Part shown: positions 27,127 through 40,389 of the stretch, piece after piece
Layout: every line of letters starts with the position of its first letter
Numbering within the stretch: the first letter of the stretch is position 1
From: Actinobacteria bacterium OV320
GTDB taxonomy: Bacteria > Actinomycetota > Actinomycetes > Streptomycetales > Streptomycetaceae
DNA: 64,000 bases
Assembly (NCBI GenBank): GCA_001298545.1
Contig: LJCX01000026.1
Span: forward strand, 310,001-374,000
Reading direction: 5' to 3'
The notes under the pieces: model-generated
The model's database searches: none
Told to the model about the DNA's origin: nothing
The model's input: only the letters and a program-made list of their open reading frames with translations
Program-made: the position numbers and the translations under genes

Positions 27127-27567
27127 ATGAGCGAAGACTCCCAGCGCCTCGTCACCATCGAGCGGACCGGCGCCGGCCGGTTCACCGCGACGAACGTCCG
27201 CGGTGGCACGATCGGCTTCGGTACCCGCTCCGATTCCGACGGCGGCACCGACTTCACCCCGGTCGAACTCCTGCTCGCGGCCATCGGCGGCTGCACCGCC
27301 GCCGACGTCGACGCGGCCACCGGGCGGCACGTCGAGCCCACCGAGTTCACCGTCACCGTGACCGGCGAAAAGGTCGGCGACGAGTTCGGCAACCGGATGA
27401 CCGACCTCGCGGTCACCTTCACCGTCAGCTTCCCCGAGGGCGCATCCGGCGACCGGGCCCGCGCGATCCTGCCCAGGGCGGTCGCGATCTCCCACGACCG
27501 GCAGTGCACCGTCAGCCGCACCATCGAGATCGGCACTCCCGTCACCGTGACCGTGACGGACGCCTGA
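27127..27567 (+). CDS. OsmC-family protein
   Basis: Protein of 146 aa from the OsmC/Ohr family of thiol-dependent peroxide-detoxifying proteins. The FTPVELLLAAIGGCTAADVD segment carries one expected cysteine. The second is in DRQCTVSRTIE near the end, so both family cysteines are present. The segment between them resembles YhfA-like OsmC proteins more than Ohr. ATG at 27127 is used. There is no Shine-Dalgarno, but a TAGTGT hexamer at 27114-27119 is placed so that the transcript could start at or near the ATG, i.e. a possible leaderless mRNA. Confidence 0.87.
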   Translation: MSEDSQRLVTIERTGAGRFTATNVRGGTIGFGTRSDSDGGTDFTPVELLLAAIGGCTAADVDAATGRHVEPTEFTVTVTGEKVGDEFGNRMTDLAVTFTVSFPEGASGDRARAILPRAVAISHDRQCTVSRTIEIGTPVTVTVTDA

Positions 27568-27685
27568 CCCGCGCCGCGACACCGCCGACCCGTTCTCTGC
27601 GGGCCCGTGACAAGCGCGCCGTCGCGGGCTGCGTTGTTGTGAGCACTTCCCGGGCACCCGCGCTCCACGGCCCTACCGTCCGGCT

Positions 27686-29407
27686 ATGAAGACGAGTCGT
27701 AGCAGAGGAAGGACGTGGCGCGGCGCGGTACTTGCGGTGCTGCTGACCACGGGGGCGCTCACCGCGGCCGCCCCGGACGCCCGGGGAGACGGCGCACGGA
27801 CCGAGACGCCCGTGCCGTCGCCGCACCCGGCCGACGGCGTGACCGAGTCGTCGGTACGGGTGAAGGTGCCGTTGCCCAGGTCCTTCGGGGACCGGCCGGC
27901 GGCCTGCGACCAGCTGTCGTATCTGCGCTACCGCTCCGCCGAAGGACCGGCGGCGTCGGCCGACGCCGACCGGATCCTGGTGGCCCAGCCGGGCATCCTG
28001 GAGGGTGCCGGAGCCTTCGACAGCGTCGCCCGGAGCACCGTCGCGAAGGCCGCCGCGCAGGGGCGGCACATCGAGTTCTGGGCCCTGGACCGGCGCTCCA
28101 ACTGCCTGGAGGACCGCACCGGTATCGCCTCCGGCGACCAGCACACCGCCGTCGACTACTACTACCGGGCCGAGCCGGTCGACGGCCGGGTCTTCGGCGG
28201 CTTCGTCGGCGACGACCGGCTCGGGTGGATGGCGAAGCTCGGCATCGCACAGACCGTACGGGACGAGTACGACCTGCTGGTCCACGAACTGCCCGACCAG
28301 GGCCTGCGCCGGAGCAAGGTGCTGTGCGGCGGACACTCGCTGGGCGGGGTCGTCACCGGGTACTTCGCGGCGGCCGACTTCGACGGCGACCCCGCCACCC
28401 TGGCGGACGCGGGACACAACCAGTGCGCCGGCTACTTCGCGCTCGACACGACGATCTCCACCTCGCTGGCCGACCTGAGCGGCAGCCTGCCCGAGGACAT
28501 CGACCTGCCGGACGTCGGGCTCGGCTACGCGGCGGTGCAGGCGGGACTCGACACCGGGCTGCTGCCGCGCTCGCTGTCCGCGCCGGTGCTGCTCAACCCG
28601 GAGACCATGACGCTGCTCGCCATCGCCGGCCTGGGCGCGGTGCGCGACCCGGACGGCGAGGCGGACCTGCCGGCCTACCTGCCGTCCGGCATCAACATCG
28701 AGGCCACCAACCGCTTCCTGTTCTCGAAGGACGCCGCCGCCTTCCTCACCGGCTCCCCCGGGGTGAAGGACTTCCGGCTCACCAACGCCACGGTGCTCGG
28801 CGCCCTGATGGACGACAACTCCGTACCGCTGGCGTTCCTGCAGAGCAGCGTGGGCTTCTTCGACGGCGGGCCGGTCACGGACAAGAGCTTCCCCGTGGCC
28901 AACGGCGGCACGCAGCCGACGCAGCTGTTCGGCGTCGGGTACAAGGCCGTCCCCGCGCAGCCGCACGGGCCGCTGTACACCTGGCGCGACTACGACCGGG
29001 TCGGCGACGCCGACGACCCCGGGTACCGGTCGGCCGACGGTACGCAGTTCACCGACGCGGGCAAGGAGGTCACCGACCTCCAGGAGCTGGCCCGCAGCCT
29101 GGCGGAGCAGCCGCTCGACTTCACCGAGCAGTACTTCCCGACCAAACTGGTGACCGACCTCCAGCTGGCCACCTCACCACAGGTGAGGCAACTCGTCGTC
29201 CATCCCACCGGGCTGACGGCCCGTCCGACGCTCACGGTGCTCGCGGGCGACGGGCTGCTCGCGGGCCGCATCCCGGCCGACCTGCACCCGGTCGTCGCCC
29301 CCGGCTACCAGCACCTCGACGTGCTGACCGCGGCGCCGGTGCAGAACAACGGGCTGCCCGAACCCGTGTCCGGCGCTCTCGCGGCGTTCGCCCGCACTCC
29401 CCGCTAG
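27686..29407 (+). CDS. Secreted alpha/beta-hydrolase, lipase-like
   Basis: Exported protein of 573 aa with a clear signal peptide (basic start, hydrophobic core, cleavage near residue 30-35). The mature part begins with a low-complexity Pro/Thr stretch and contains a nucleophile elbow GGHSLGG (near residues 216-222), so a serine hydrolase of the alpha/beta fold is likely. The final HLDVLTAAPVQNNG stretch may supply the catalytic histidine. I do not recognise a defined esterase family, and the natural substrate is unknown. It is convergent with the cutinase gene, and the two are separated by a hairpin. Confidence 0.78.
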   Translation: MKTSRSRGRTWRGAVLAVLLTTGALTAAAPDARGDGARTETPVPSPHPADGVTESSVRVKVPLPRSFGDRPAACDQLSYLRYRSAEGPAASADADRILVAQPGILEGAGAFDSVARSTVAKAAAQGRHIEFWALDRRSNCLEDRTGIASGDQHTAVDYYYRAEPVDGRVFGGFVGDDRLGWMAKLGIAQTVRDEYDLLVHELPDQGLRRSKVLCGGHSLGGVVTGYFAAADFDGDPATLADAGHNQCAGYFALDTTISTSLADLSGSLPEDIDLPDVGLGYAAVQAGLDTGLLPRSLSAPVLLNPETMTLLAIAGLGAVRDPDGEADLPAYLPSGINIEATNRFLFSKDAAAFLTGSPGVKDFRLTNATVLGALMDDNSVPLAFLQSSVGFFDGGPVTDKSFPVANGGTQPTQLFGVGYKAVPAQPHGPLYTWRDYDRVGDADDPGYRSADGTQFTDAGKEVTDLQELARSLAEQPLDFTEQYFPTKLVTDLQLATSPQVRQLVVHPTGLTARPTLTVLAGDGLLAGRIPADLHPVVAPGYQHLDVLTAAPVQNNGLPEPVSGALAAFARTPR

Positions 29408-29440
29408 CCGTCGCGTCAGCCGTCGCGTCACCCGTCCGAA

Positions 29441-29468
29441 GGGCCCGGGAGGATCTCCTCCCGGGCCC
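29441..29468. terminator. Bidirectional hairpin between convergent hydrolase genes
   Basis: A 13-bp perfect inverted repeat (29441-29453 and 29456-29468, 2-nt centre) in the 79-bp gap between the lipase-like and cutinase genes. It is placed to terminate transcription from both sides. Confidence 0.7.
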
Positions 29469-29486
29469 CGCCGTGCGCCGGTCCGG

Positions 29487-30128
29487 TCAGACCTTGCCGG
29501 CGGCGAACGTGGCCGCCGCGGTGGCGTCGGCGGTGTAGCCGAGATGCGCCAGTACGTCGTCGCCGCCGTTCTCGCAGATGGGGTCACCGGTGGCGCAGAA
29601 GTCGATGGTGCGGCTCCGGTAGGTGCCGGTGACGCTCTTGCCGAGGGCCCGGATCGGGTTGCCGAACAGCAGGACCGCGGCGACCTTCGGCTCGACCGCC
29701 GCCGGGAGGGTCGCGACGATGGGGCTGCCGACCACCGCACCCGCACTGCTGATGCCGATGGAATTGTCGACGACATTCGCGCCCTGCGAATATCCGACGA
29801 GAATATAACGCTGATTCGGGCAGGCCGTCGCCTGCGCCTTGACGTGGTTCACCAGATCCGCGTTTCCCTGCGCTGTCGAGGTCAGGGAAAGGTCCGCGGG
29901 ATAGTTCACCGCATAGCTGGACAGGGTTTTGCCCGTCAGTTTCCTCTGGAGCGCGGAGAACACCGGATCGCCGACGATCAGGCCGAGCGTGCCCGGCTCG
30001 AAGGTGCCGCGAGCGGCCACGACGTCGATGTCCGAGCAGGTGGCGGCGGATGCGGTGGGTGCCGTGAGAGTGACGATTCCAGCCCCGCCGACGAGTGAGA
30101 GCGCGGCGAGACACAAGCGGATACGCAT
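29487..30128 (-). CDS. Secreted cutinase-family serine esterase
   Basis: Exported esterase of 213 aa. The signal peptide ends near ASA-A (residues 27-30). Cutinase landmarks follow: CSDIDVVAARGTFEPG, the nucleophile elbow GYSQGA (Ser near 113), Asp in GDPIC, and a C-terminal His in HLGY; four cysteines can form the two usual disulphides. Family members hydrolyse cutin, polyesters or long-chain lipids. In mycobacteria a cutinase-like thioesterase/phospholipase (Rv3802c) sits in the mycolate condensation locus, which makes its position near the lipid-condensation cassette (31.6-40.0 kb) notable. It could equally be an ordinary Streptomyces secreted cutinase. Confidence 0.9.
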   Translation of the reverse strand: MRIRLCLAALSLVGGAGIVTLTAPTASAATCSDIDVVAARGTFEPGTLGLIVGDPVFSALQRKLTGKTLSSYAVNYPADLSLTSTAQGNADLVNHVKAQATACPNQRYILVGYSQGANVVDNSIGISSAGAVVGSPIVATLPAAVEPKVAAVLLFGNPIRALGKSVTGTYRSRTIDFCATGDPICENGGDDVLAHLGYTADATAAATFAAGKV

Positions 30129-30218
30129 GGGAATCCTTTGCGGGTGGGGCGCGTACAGCGCCTGGTGAAAAGGACAGTCCCGAAGGTATTCGCGTTTCCT
30201 TGCCGGGTGTTATGGACG

Positions 30219-30234
30219 GGAATTCAGAAATTCC
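30219..30234. promoter_or_regulatory. Inverted repeat upstream of the cutinase gene
   Basis: GGAATT-CAGA-AATTCC, a 6-bp perfect inverted repeat with a 4-nt spacer in an AT-rich patch about 90 nt before the cutinase start. It could be an operator; no regulator is assigned. Confidence 0.35.
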
Positions 30235-30292
30235 GCTTGTTTTTGTTCCGCGGTGAGTGGGGCGGGCCGATGCGGTGCGGTGCCGGTACCCG

Positions 30293-31501
30293 TCAGGACT
30301 CGTGCGTGGAGCGCAGGGCGAGGATCAGATCCAGACGGGCGCCGGGGTCGTGCAGGGCGTCGCCGAAGAGCTTCTCCAGCTGGCGCAGGCGGTAGCGGAC
30401 CGTCTGCGGGTGGATGTGCAGCCGGGCGGCGACATCGGGCACGTTGCTGCCGCTGAGCAGCCAGGCCAGCAAGGTCTCGGCCAGCCGGGCCCGCTGGCCC
30501 TCGGAAGCGGCGTCGAGGGGCGCGAGGGCCCGCGTCCGCAGCTGGGCGAGCAGCGGCTCGTCACTGTGCAGCAGCAGCGTCGACAGGTGGTCGGCGCACC
30601 GCACCACGCCCTGCCGGGGCAGGATCCCGCGGCCCATCAGCCCCAGGGCCCGGGTGGCCCAGCGCAGCGACTGCGCGGCCTCGGTGACGGGGACCGTCGG
30701 GCCGATCGCCGCCGGACGGCCCTGGAGACCCAGCAGGAACGACCGGCCGCCGAACCGCCCCGAGCCCTCAGGGTCCGGCACCAGCACCCGCGGCGGCCGT
30801 GACCCCATGTCCGTCAGCGCCCCGGGCATCGCCGGTGGCCCGTCCGCCGCCTGTGGGTCCGCGGTGGCCGCCAACGTGACGACGGCGACCCGCGAAGGCA
30901 CCCGCCAGCGCGCGCCGTGCGCCAGGTCCTGCACCGCCTCCGGGGACACCGGCCCGTCGCCCAGCAGCAGGTCGAGCAGACGCCGGCGGCGCCGCTCCAG
31001 CTCGTCCGTGCTGTGCGACCGTGCCTCCGCGTAGCCCGCGGCGGCCGCCTCCGCGACCTCGTGCACGGTCCGGAACGCCAGCTCGCCGAGAGTGGCCACG
31101 ACCGTGGAGTCCAGCCCGAGTTCCTCCGCCGTACGGCCCAGCAGCCGCCAGGCGTGCAGCCCGCCCACCCGTAACGCGGACTGCAACGCGTCCAGACTGC
31201 GGCCCTCGAGGGCCTCGCCGCGCCCGAGTTCGTAGTACGTCGCGGCGATGGCGGCTCCCTGGCCGCGCGGATCGGCGATGTGGTCGACGAACAGCGTGAG
31301 CGCCTGCACCACTCCGGCCCGGAGGTTGCGGCCGTAGATCCCGTCGGCAGGCCGCGCGTACTCGGGGACCTGCCGGCGGACCTCCTCCTGCACCTCGGCG
31401 GCGACGTCCTCCAGCCGGGCGCGCAGCAACTCGGCCAGGTCGGGCGGGACCGCAACGGTCCCGGGGTCGGTGGGCACGCCGCGCGGGGTGGGGACGGCCA
31501 C
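30293..31501 (-). CDS. PucR-family transcriptional regulator with a TTA codon
   Basis: Regulator of 402 aa with the PucR/CdaR layout: a variable N-terminal sensory part and a C-terminal helix-turn-helix (LAETLLAWLLSGSNVPDVAA, then HIHPQTVRYRLRQLEKLFG). GTG at 31501 is chosen because AAAGGAG lies 8 nt upstream. Codon 110 (complement of 31172-31174) is TTA, the rare leucine codon read by the bldA tRNA. In a by-eye scan I found no other in-frame TTA in the window. Translation may therefore be delayed to late growth or differentiation. It lies 122 nt downstream of the antigen-85-like gene on the same strand and is a candidate regulator of that operon. Confidence 0.9.
   Translation of the reverse strand: MAVPTPRGVPTDPGTVAVPPDLAELLRARLEDVAAEVQEEVRRQVPEYARPADGIYGRNLRAGVVQALTLFVDHIADPRGQGAAIAATYYELGRGEALEGRSLDALQSALRVGGLHAWRLLGRTAEELGLDSTVVATLGELAFRTVHEVAEAAAAGYAEARSHSTDELERRRRRLLDLLLGDGPVSPEAVQDLAHGARWRVPSRVAVVTLAATADPQAADGPPAMPGALTDMGSRPPRVLVPDPEGSGRFGGRSFLLGLQGRPAAIGPTVPVTEAAQSLRWATRALGLMGRGILPRQGVVRCADHLSTLLLHSDEPLLAQLRTRALAPLDAASEGQRARLAETLLAWLLSGSNVPDVAARLHIHPQTVRYRLRQLEKLFGDALHDPGARLDLILALRSTHES
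31172..31174 (-). promoter_or_regulatory. TTA (bldA-dependent) leucine codon in the PucR gene
   Basis: Reading from the GTG at 31501 the triplet falls exactly in frame as codon 110, within the stretch SALRVGG. Confidence 0.85.
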
Positions 31502-31623
31502 GACGGACACTCCTTTCACCCGGAGGCGGCTCGCCCACGCACTGCTGCCCGTGGGACGAGGGGGACGTCCTGTGTTGGACGGACGTCCCCTGCGCTCCGT
31601 TCCGTGCCCCGGCTGCACCGACA

Positions 31624-32568
31624 TCACTCCGGCACCCCCAGCGCACCGGCGAGCATCGGCCACGAGGCGGTGAACTCCCGCTTCCAGTACGTCCAGCTGT
31701 GTCCTCCTCCCGCGTAGTAGTGGGTGGTGGCCGCGATGCCGAGGAGCCCGAGGAGATCGGTGAAGGCGTGTGCGGAGGGCCACAGGGTGCTCTCCAGCGC
31801 CTCGGGCAGCCAGTCGCCGGTGCCGCCGACCACCCCGCTGCCGCTGGAGACGTACAGGGGAGTGCCGCGCAGCCCGGCGGCCCGGGCGCGCGGATTGAAG
31901 TCGCGCCAGGTCAGGGCGTTGAGAAGCGGACTGCCCCAGAGCGAGTGCGGGGCCAGGTTCTCGCGGGCCACGATGGCGTCCAGCAGGGCGGGCACGCCGG
32001 GGGCGGTGGTGTCGAGGATGCCGCTGTAGGAGGCCGCGGCGGTGAACGTGCCCGGGTGGCGGGCCGCGTGCGCCATCGCCCCGTAGCCACCGGTGGAGAC
32101 CCCGGCGACGGCCCGCACGCCGGACGCCCGGTAGTCGCGGGCCAGCAGCGCCGGGACCTCCTGGAGCTGGAAGGTCTCGTAGTCGGGTCCGCCGCGCCAC
32201 GCGGTGGGGATGCCCGTGGGCCCCGCGTCCGGCATGACCACGATCAGGTCGCGGCCCTCGGTGAAGGCCTCGATGTCGGTCTCCCGGGTCCAGGACGTGT
32301 AGTCGTCGTGGGCGCCGTGCAGGAGGTACAGGACGGGATAGCTCCGGGTGGGCCGGGCGTCGAAGTCCGACGGCAGGATCAGCCGGACCGGCGCGCTGCG
32401 GCCCAGCGCGGGGGAGGACACGGACACGTCGAAGGTGCGCGGCCCCAGCCGGGTCGCGGCCCGGGCGCGCCCCTCGGCGGCGGTCGCGCCGAACAGGGCG
32501 GCCAGGCCGGTGGCCGCCGCGGCCCTGGCGACGGCGCGGCGGGACGGTCGGGCGGTGTGCTGCGGCAT
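31624..32568 (-). CDS. Secreted antigen-85/esterase-D-like acyltransferase or esterase
   Basis: Exported protein of 314 aa with a twin-arginine-like N-terminus (RRAVARAAAATG) and cleavage near residue 38. The fold is that of mycobacterial antigen 85: YLLHGAHDDYTSWTRETD, nucleophile elbow GVSTGGYG (Ser near 161), and the C-terminal GGGHSWTYWKREF, which closely parallels the HSW-x-YW block of Ag85 proteins and carries the catalytic His. Ag85 enzymes move mycolyl groups between trehalose and cell-wall acceptors; others in this fold are plain esterases. Its start lies 9 nt past the PKS stop with GGAG upstream, so it is the last gene of the accD-FAAL-PKS operon. I infer that it transfers or releases the lipid made there. 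Confidence 0.85.
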   Translation of the reverse strand: MPQHTARPSRRAVARAAAATGLAALFGATAAEGRARAATRLGPRTFDVSVSSPALGRSAPVRLILPSDFDARPTRSYPVLYLLHGAHDDYTSWTRETDIEAFTEGRDLIVVMPDAGPTGIPTAWRGGPDYETFQLQEVPALLARDYRASGVRAVAGVSTGGYGAMAHAARHPGTFTAAASYSGILDTTAPGVPALLDAIVARENLAPHSLWGSPLLNALTWRDFNPRARAAGLRGTPLYVSSGSGVVGGTGDWLPEALESTLWPSAHAFTDLLGLLGIAATTHYYAGGGHSWTYWKREFTASWPMLAGALGVPE

Positions 32569-32577
32569 GGCGGCTCC

Positions 32578-36608
<4,031 letters not shown>

Positions 36609-36612
<4 letters not shown>

Positions 36613-38363
36613 CGCCCGATCCCCGCCCCGAAGGCGCCCTCCAGATACCGGGCCCGGGTCAGGGACCGCGCGACCTTTCCGCTGGACGTGCGGGGTACGG
36701 CGCCGGGAGCGACGAGGACGACGTCGGCGAGCCGCAGTCCGTGCCGGGCGGACACGGCCGCGCGCACGGCCCGGACCAGGCCCGGTACGTCGATCGCGGC
36801 GAGCGGGGTGGTCCGCGTGTGCTCGGCCACCACGACCACCCGCTCGCCCGCGTCGCCCGGGACGCCCGCATCGCCCGGGACGCCGAAGGCGGCGAGCCGG
36901 TCGCGCCGCACCGCGGGATGCGCGTCCTGGACGGTGGCCTCCACGTCCTGCGGGTAGTGGTTGCGGCCGTCGACGACGATGAGGTCCTTGAGCCGGCCGG
37001 TGACGACCAGCTGTCCGTCCAGCACCGTCCCCAGGTCGCCGGTGCGCAGCCAGCCGCCCGGGGCGCCGGCCGGCCGGGCACCGAAGACACGGCGGCTCTG
37101 GGCCTCGTTGTTCCAGTAACCGCGCCCCACGTTGGGGCCCCGCACCCAGATCTCGCCGACCTCTCCCTCGGCGAGGGAGTCGCGGGAGACGGGATCGACG
37201 ACGCGGACCTGCTGGCCCGCCGGGGTGCCACAGCCCGCCAGTTGCACGGCGTCGGCGTCGTCGGGCCGCGCGGGCAGGGCCTTGCCGGCGGCGAGGGCGT
37301 CCCGGTCGAGGGCGAACCGGCGCAGCGGCTCACCGGGCCGGGCGGCGCTCACGAAGACCGTGGCCTCGGCGAGCCCGTACGACGGACAGTGGACGTCCGC
37401 GGCCAGCCCTTGGGCGGCGAACGCCGCGTGGAAGCGGTCGGCGGTGCCGGGCCGCACCGGTTCACTGCCGTTGATCAACGCGGCGACCCCGTCGAGGCGC
37501 AGCTCCGCCTTCTGCGCGTCGGAGACGGCGGAGCTGCAGTAGTCGTAGGCGAAGTTGGGCGCGGCGCTCAGCGCGCGCGGATGCGCGGCGAGGAGCCGCA
37601 GCCAGCGGGCCGGCTCGTGCAGGAACGCGGCCGGGTCCATGAGCACCGACGGACGCCCCTGGACGACAGGTGCGGCGACGCTCAGCACGAGTCCCATGTC
37701 GTGGTAGAGCGGCAGCCAGCCCACGCAGGTCACCGGGGCCGCGTCGGCGCCGTAGGCGGTCAGTGCCTGGCGGGCGTTGGCGACCACGTTGGCGTGGGTG
37801 ATCTCCACGCCCGCCGGAGCCCGGGTGGATCCGGAGGTGTACTGGAGGTAGGCGGTCGCCCCGGGGTCCGGCGCGGCCCACGGCCGGTCCCCGGTGGCGG
37901 TGTCGGGGATCCGGTCCACGGCGACGACCGGCACCCGCGCACCCGCGCAGAGGTCCGCGACCTCCGCCATGGCCCGGCTCGTGGTCACCACGACCGCGGG
38001 CCGCGCGTCGGCCAGCACCCCGGTGAGCCGGTCCCCGTGCCCGGGCAGGCCGGGCGGATACAGCGGTACGGCTACCAGCCCGGCGGCCAGCGCCGCGAGG
38101 AAGCCAATGACGTACTCCGTTCCCTGCGGGCACAGCAGCGCCACCCGCGCCCCGGGCTCGGCCTGCTCGGCGAGCCGGGCGGCGAGCGTCCGCACGCGGC
38201 CGTCCAGACTCCGCCAGGTCAGCGTGCGGTGCACGCCCCGCGAGTGCGGGGCGGGGTGGTCGACGAAAGTGAACGCCCGGCGGTCGGGGGCGGTTTCGGC
38301 CCAGTGCCGCAGGTACTCGGGCAGAGTCCGGTACGCGGGCGCGAGCGGGGGGCGGCTGTCCAT
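36609..38363 (-). CDS. Fatty acyl-AMP ligase (FAAL), FadD32-like
   Basis: Adenylating enzyme of 584 aa. The AMP-binding core is QYTSGSTRAPAGVEITHANV (near residues 172-190), where STRxPxGV is the wording typical of FAALs rather than acyl-CoA ligases. GRLKDLIVVDGRNHYPQD (near 455) and TSSGKVARS (Lys near 562) complete the C-terminal domain. FAALs pass acyl-adenylates straight to a carrier protein, here most likely the N-terminal ACP of the overlapping PKS. ATG at 38363 has GAGGAG upstream; the frame continuing upstream is low-complexity and has no start signal. It lies 58 nt downstream of the carboxylase stop, so the genes form one operon. Confidence 0.92.
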
Positions 38364-38421
38364 CGGGCGTGGCTCCTCACGGCGCGGTGTCGGCTGGGGG
38401 TCGGGCTGGTAGGTCGGGCGA

Positions 38422-40047
38422 TCAGAGCGGGATGTTGCCGTGCCGGCGCTCCGGCATGGGGGCGCGCTTTCCGCGCAGCGCGCGCAGGGCACGGCACAGG
38501 TGCGCGCGGGTGTCGCGCGGGGCGATGACGGCGTCGACGTACCCGCGTTCGGCGGCGGGGTAGGGCGTCCCGTGGGTGGCCTCGTACGCGGCGACGAGAC
38601 GGGCGCGCAGCGCCTCGGGATCGTCGGCCGCGGCGAGTTCACGCCGGTGCAGCACGCCGACGGCGCCCTCCGCGCCCATGACGGCGATACGGGCGGTGGG
38701 CCAGGCGAGGTTGAGGTCGGCGCCCAGGTGTTTGGAGCCCATCACCGCGTAGCCGCCCCCGTACGCCTTGCGCACCACCACCGTGATCTTCGGGACCGTC
38801 GCCTCCGCGTAGGCGTACAGCAGCTTGGCGCCGCGCCGGATGATGCCGGCCTGTTCCTGGCTGACACCGGAGAGGTAGCCGGGCACGTCGGCGAAGGTGA
38901 GCAGGGGGATGCCGAACGCGTCGCAGAACCGCACGAACCGCGCGGCCTTCTCGGAGGCGTCGATGTCCAGGACGCCGGCCGCGTGCATCGGCTGGTTGGC
39001 GACGAGCCCGACGGTGGCGCCCTCGACCCGGGCCAGGGCGCAGATGATGTTCGGCGCGAACAGCTCCTGCACCTGCAGCAGTTCGCCGTCGTCCACGACC
39101 GTGTGCAGGAGGTCGCGCATGTCGTAGGCCTGGCCGGTCCGGTCGGGGACCAGCGTGTCGAGCCGGGCCCCGTCGGCGGCGGGCGCGGGTGCGTACTCCG
39201 GTGGCCGCCCGAGGTTGTTGGCGGGCAGGTAGGACAGCAGGTCGCGCACGGTGTCGAGGGCGTCCTCCTCGTCGGCGGCCAGGAAGTGGGCGTTGCCGTT
39301 GACGGAGTTGCTGGCGCGGGCGCCGCCCAGTTCCTCGGCGGTGGTGCGCTCGCCGGTGACGGCCTCGATGACGTCGGGCCCGGTGACGAACATGTGCGAG
39401 ACACCGTCCACCATCACGGTGAAGTCCGTGATGGCGGGCGAGTACGCGGCGCCGCCCGCGCAGGGCCCCAGAACGACCGAGATCTGCGGGACGACCCCGG
39501 ACGCCCGCACGTTGCGGCGCACCAGCTCGGCGTAGAGGGCGAGCGAGGAGACACCTTCCTGGATCCGGGCGCCGCCGGAGTCGTTGAGCCCGACGACCGG
39601 ACAACCGGTCTTCAGCGCGAGGTCCATGAGGGCCACGGTCTTCTCACCGAAGGCCTCGCCCATGCTGCCGCCGAAGACCGTGGAGTCCTGGGCGAACACG
39701 CAGACCGGCCGTCCGTCGACCGTGCCGTACCCGGTGACGACCCCGTCGCCGTAGGGCCTGCGGGCACCGTCCCCCGTGGAGCGCGCCCGGACGAACCCGC
39801 CGGTCTCCGTGAACGAGCCCTCGTCCAGCAGGCGTTCGATCCGCTCCCGCGCACCGAGGGCCCCCGCCCTCCTGGGCGTGCCCGGCACCACCGCCTGTGC
39901 CTGACGGCGTGCCAGGTCGGCGATGCGGTCGGCGGTCCGGTCGGTGGTCCGGTCCGCCGCGCTCGTCGCCGTCGTCGTCGCTGTGTCTTTCGCCGTAGCC
40001 GTAGCCGTCATCCCCGTAGCCAGGGATGTTGTCGCCTCTCGCGTCAC
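38422..40047 (-). CDS. Acyl-CoA carboxylase beta (carboxyltransferase) subunit
   Basis: Biotin-dependent carboxyltransferase subunit of 541 aa, AccD/PccB family. Both halves of the active site are present: GGARIQEGVSSLALY and GPCAGGAAYSPAITDF (biotin/acyl-CoA oxyanion holes), then PGYLSGVSQEQAGIIRRGAK and the block GGGYAVMGSKHLGAD. At the position where Streptomyces PccB has the specificity residue Asp422 (AYD), this protein has Ala, suggesting an acyl-CoA other than propionyl-CoA. Its role would be to supply a 2-carboxyacyl-CoA to the PKS. No biotinylated alpha subunit is in the window. GTG at 40047 is chosen because GGAGG lies 5 nt upstream; the N-terminus has Thr/Asp-rich repeats. Confidence 0.92.
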   Translation of the reverse strand: MTREATTSLATGMTATATAKDTATTTATSAADRTTDRTADRIADLARRQAQAVVPGTPRRAGALGARERIERLLDEGSFTETGGFVRARSTGDGARRPYGDGVVTGYGTVDGRPVCVFAQDSTVFGGSMGEAFGEKTVALMDLALKTGCPVVGLNDSGGARIQEGVSSLALYAELVRRNVRASGVVPQISVVLGPCAGGAAYSPAITDFTVMVDGVSHMFVTGPDVIEAVTGERTTAEELGGARASNSVNGNAHFLAADEEDALDTVRDLLSYLPANNLGRPPEYAPAPAADGARLDTLVPDRTGQAYDMRDLLHTVVDDGELLQVQELFAPNIICALARVEGATVGLVANQPMHAAGVLDIDASEKAARFVRFCDAFGIPLLTFADVPGYLSGVSQEQAGIIRRGAKLLYAYAEATVPKITVVVRKAYGGGYAVMGSKHLGADLNLAWPTARIAVMGAEGAVGVLHRRELAAADDPEALRARLVAAYEATHGTPYPAAERGYVDAVIAPRDTRAHLCRALRALRGKRAPMPERRHGNIPL

Positions 40048-40389
40048 AGCCACCTCCGAAGTGGTTCTCGAATATGGCAGCGATGGGGAGCGAACCGGAG
40101 GGATCACCGTTCTGTTTGCGTGAGTTGAGTCCTCGGGGACGCGGGTTCGTCCTGGAGTGACAAGGCCGCCGTCGCCGGACGCTCGCGCGGTACGGCAGTG
40201 GCGGCGTCAACCGCGCGGCGAGCCATCCGAGTTGAGGTGGGGGCGCGCTCGGGGACGGCGGACCCGGGATCGCGCGGGCCGCCGAGCCCCCGTCGTTCAC
40301 CCGGGGCGGGTCCTGGGATAGGGTCCGACCGGTTCCGGCTACCGAATGACGACGCGCCGGAACGGGGAGTGTCGGAGGGCGGCAGAGCG
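40048..40389. promoter_or_regulatory. Divergent intergenic region, lipid operon / P450
   Basis: 342 bp between the carboxylase and P450 start codons; presumably it carries both promoters. The carboxylase-proximal part (40060-40125) is the least GC-rich and the likeliest site for the leftward promoter, with a CATATTC hexamer on the minus strand about 25 nt upstream of the start. No confident operator or hairpin was seen, and no other gene. Confidence 0.4.

Noticed and set aside
29487..30128. Cutinase considered as a certain member of the lipid operon
   Set aside because: It is separated from the PucR gene by 164 bp with its own AT-rich promoter-like region, so membership is left as an inference.
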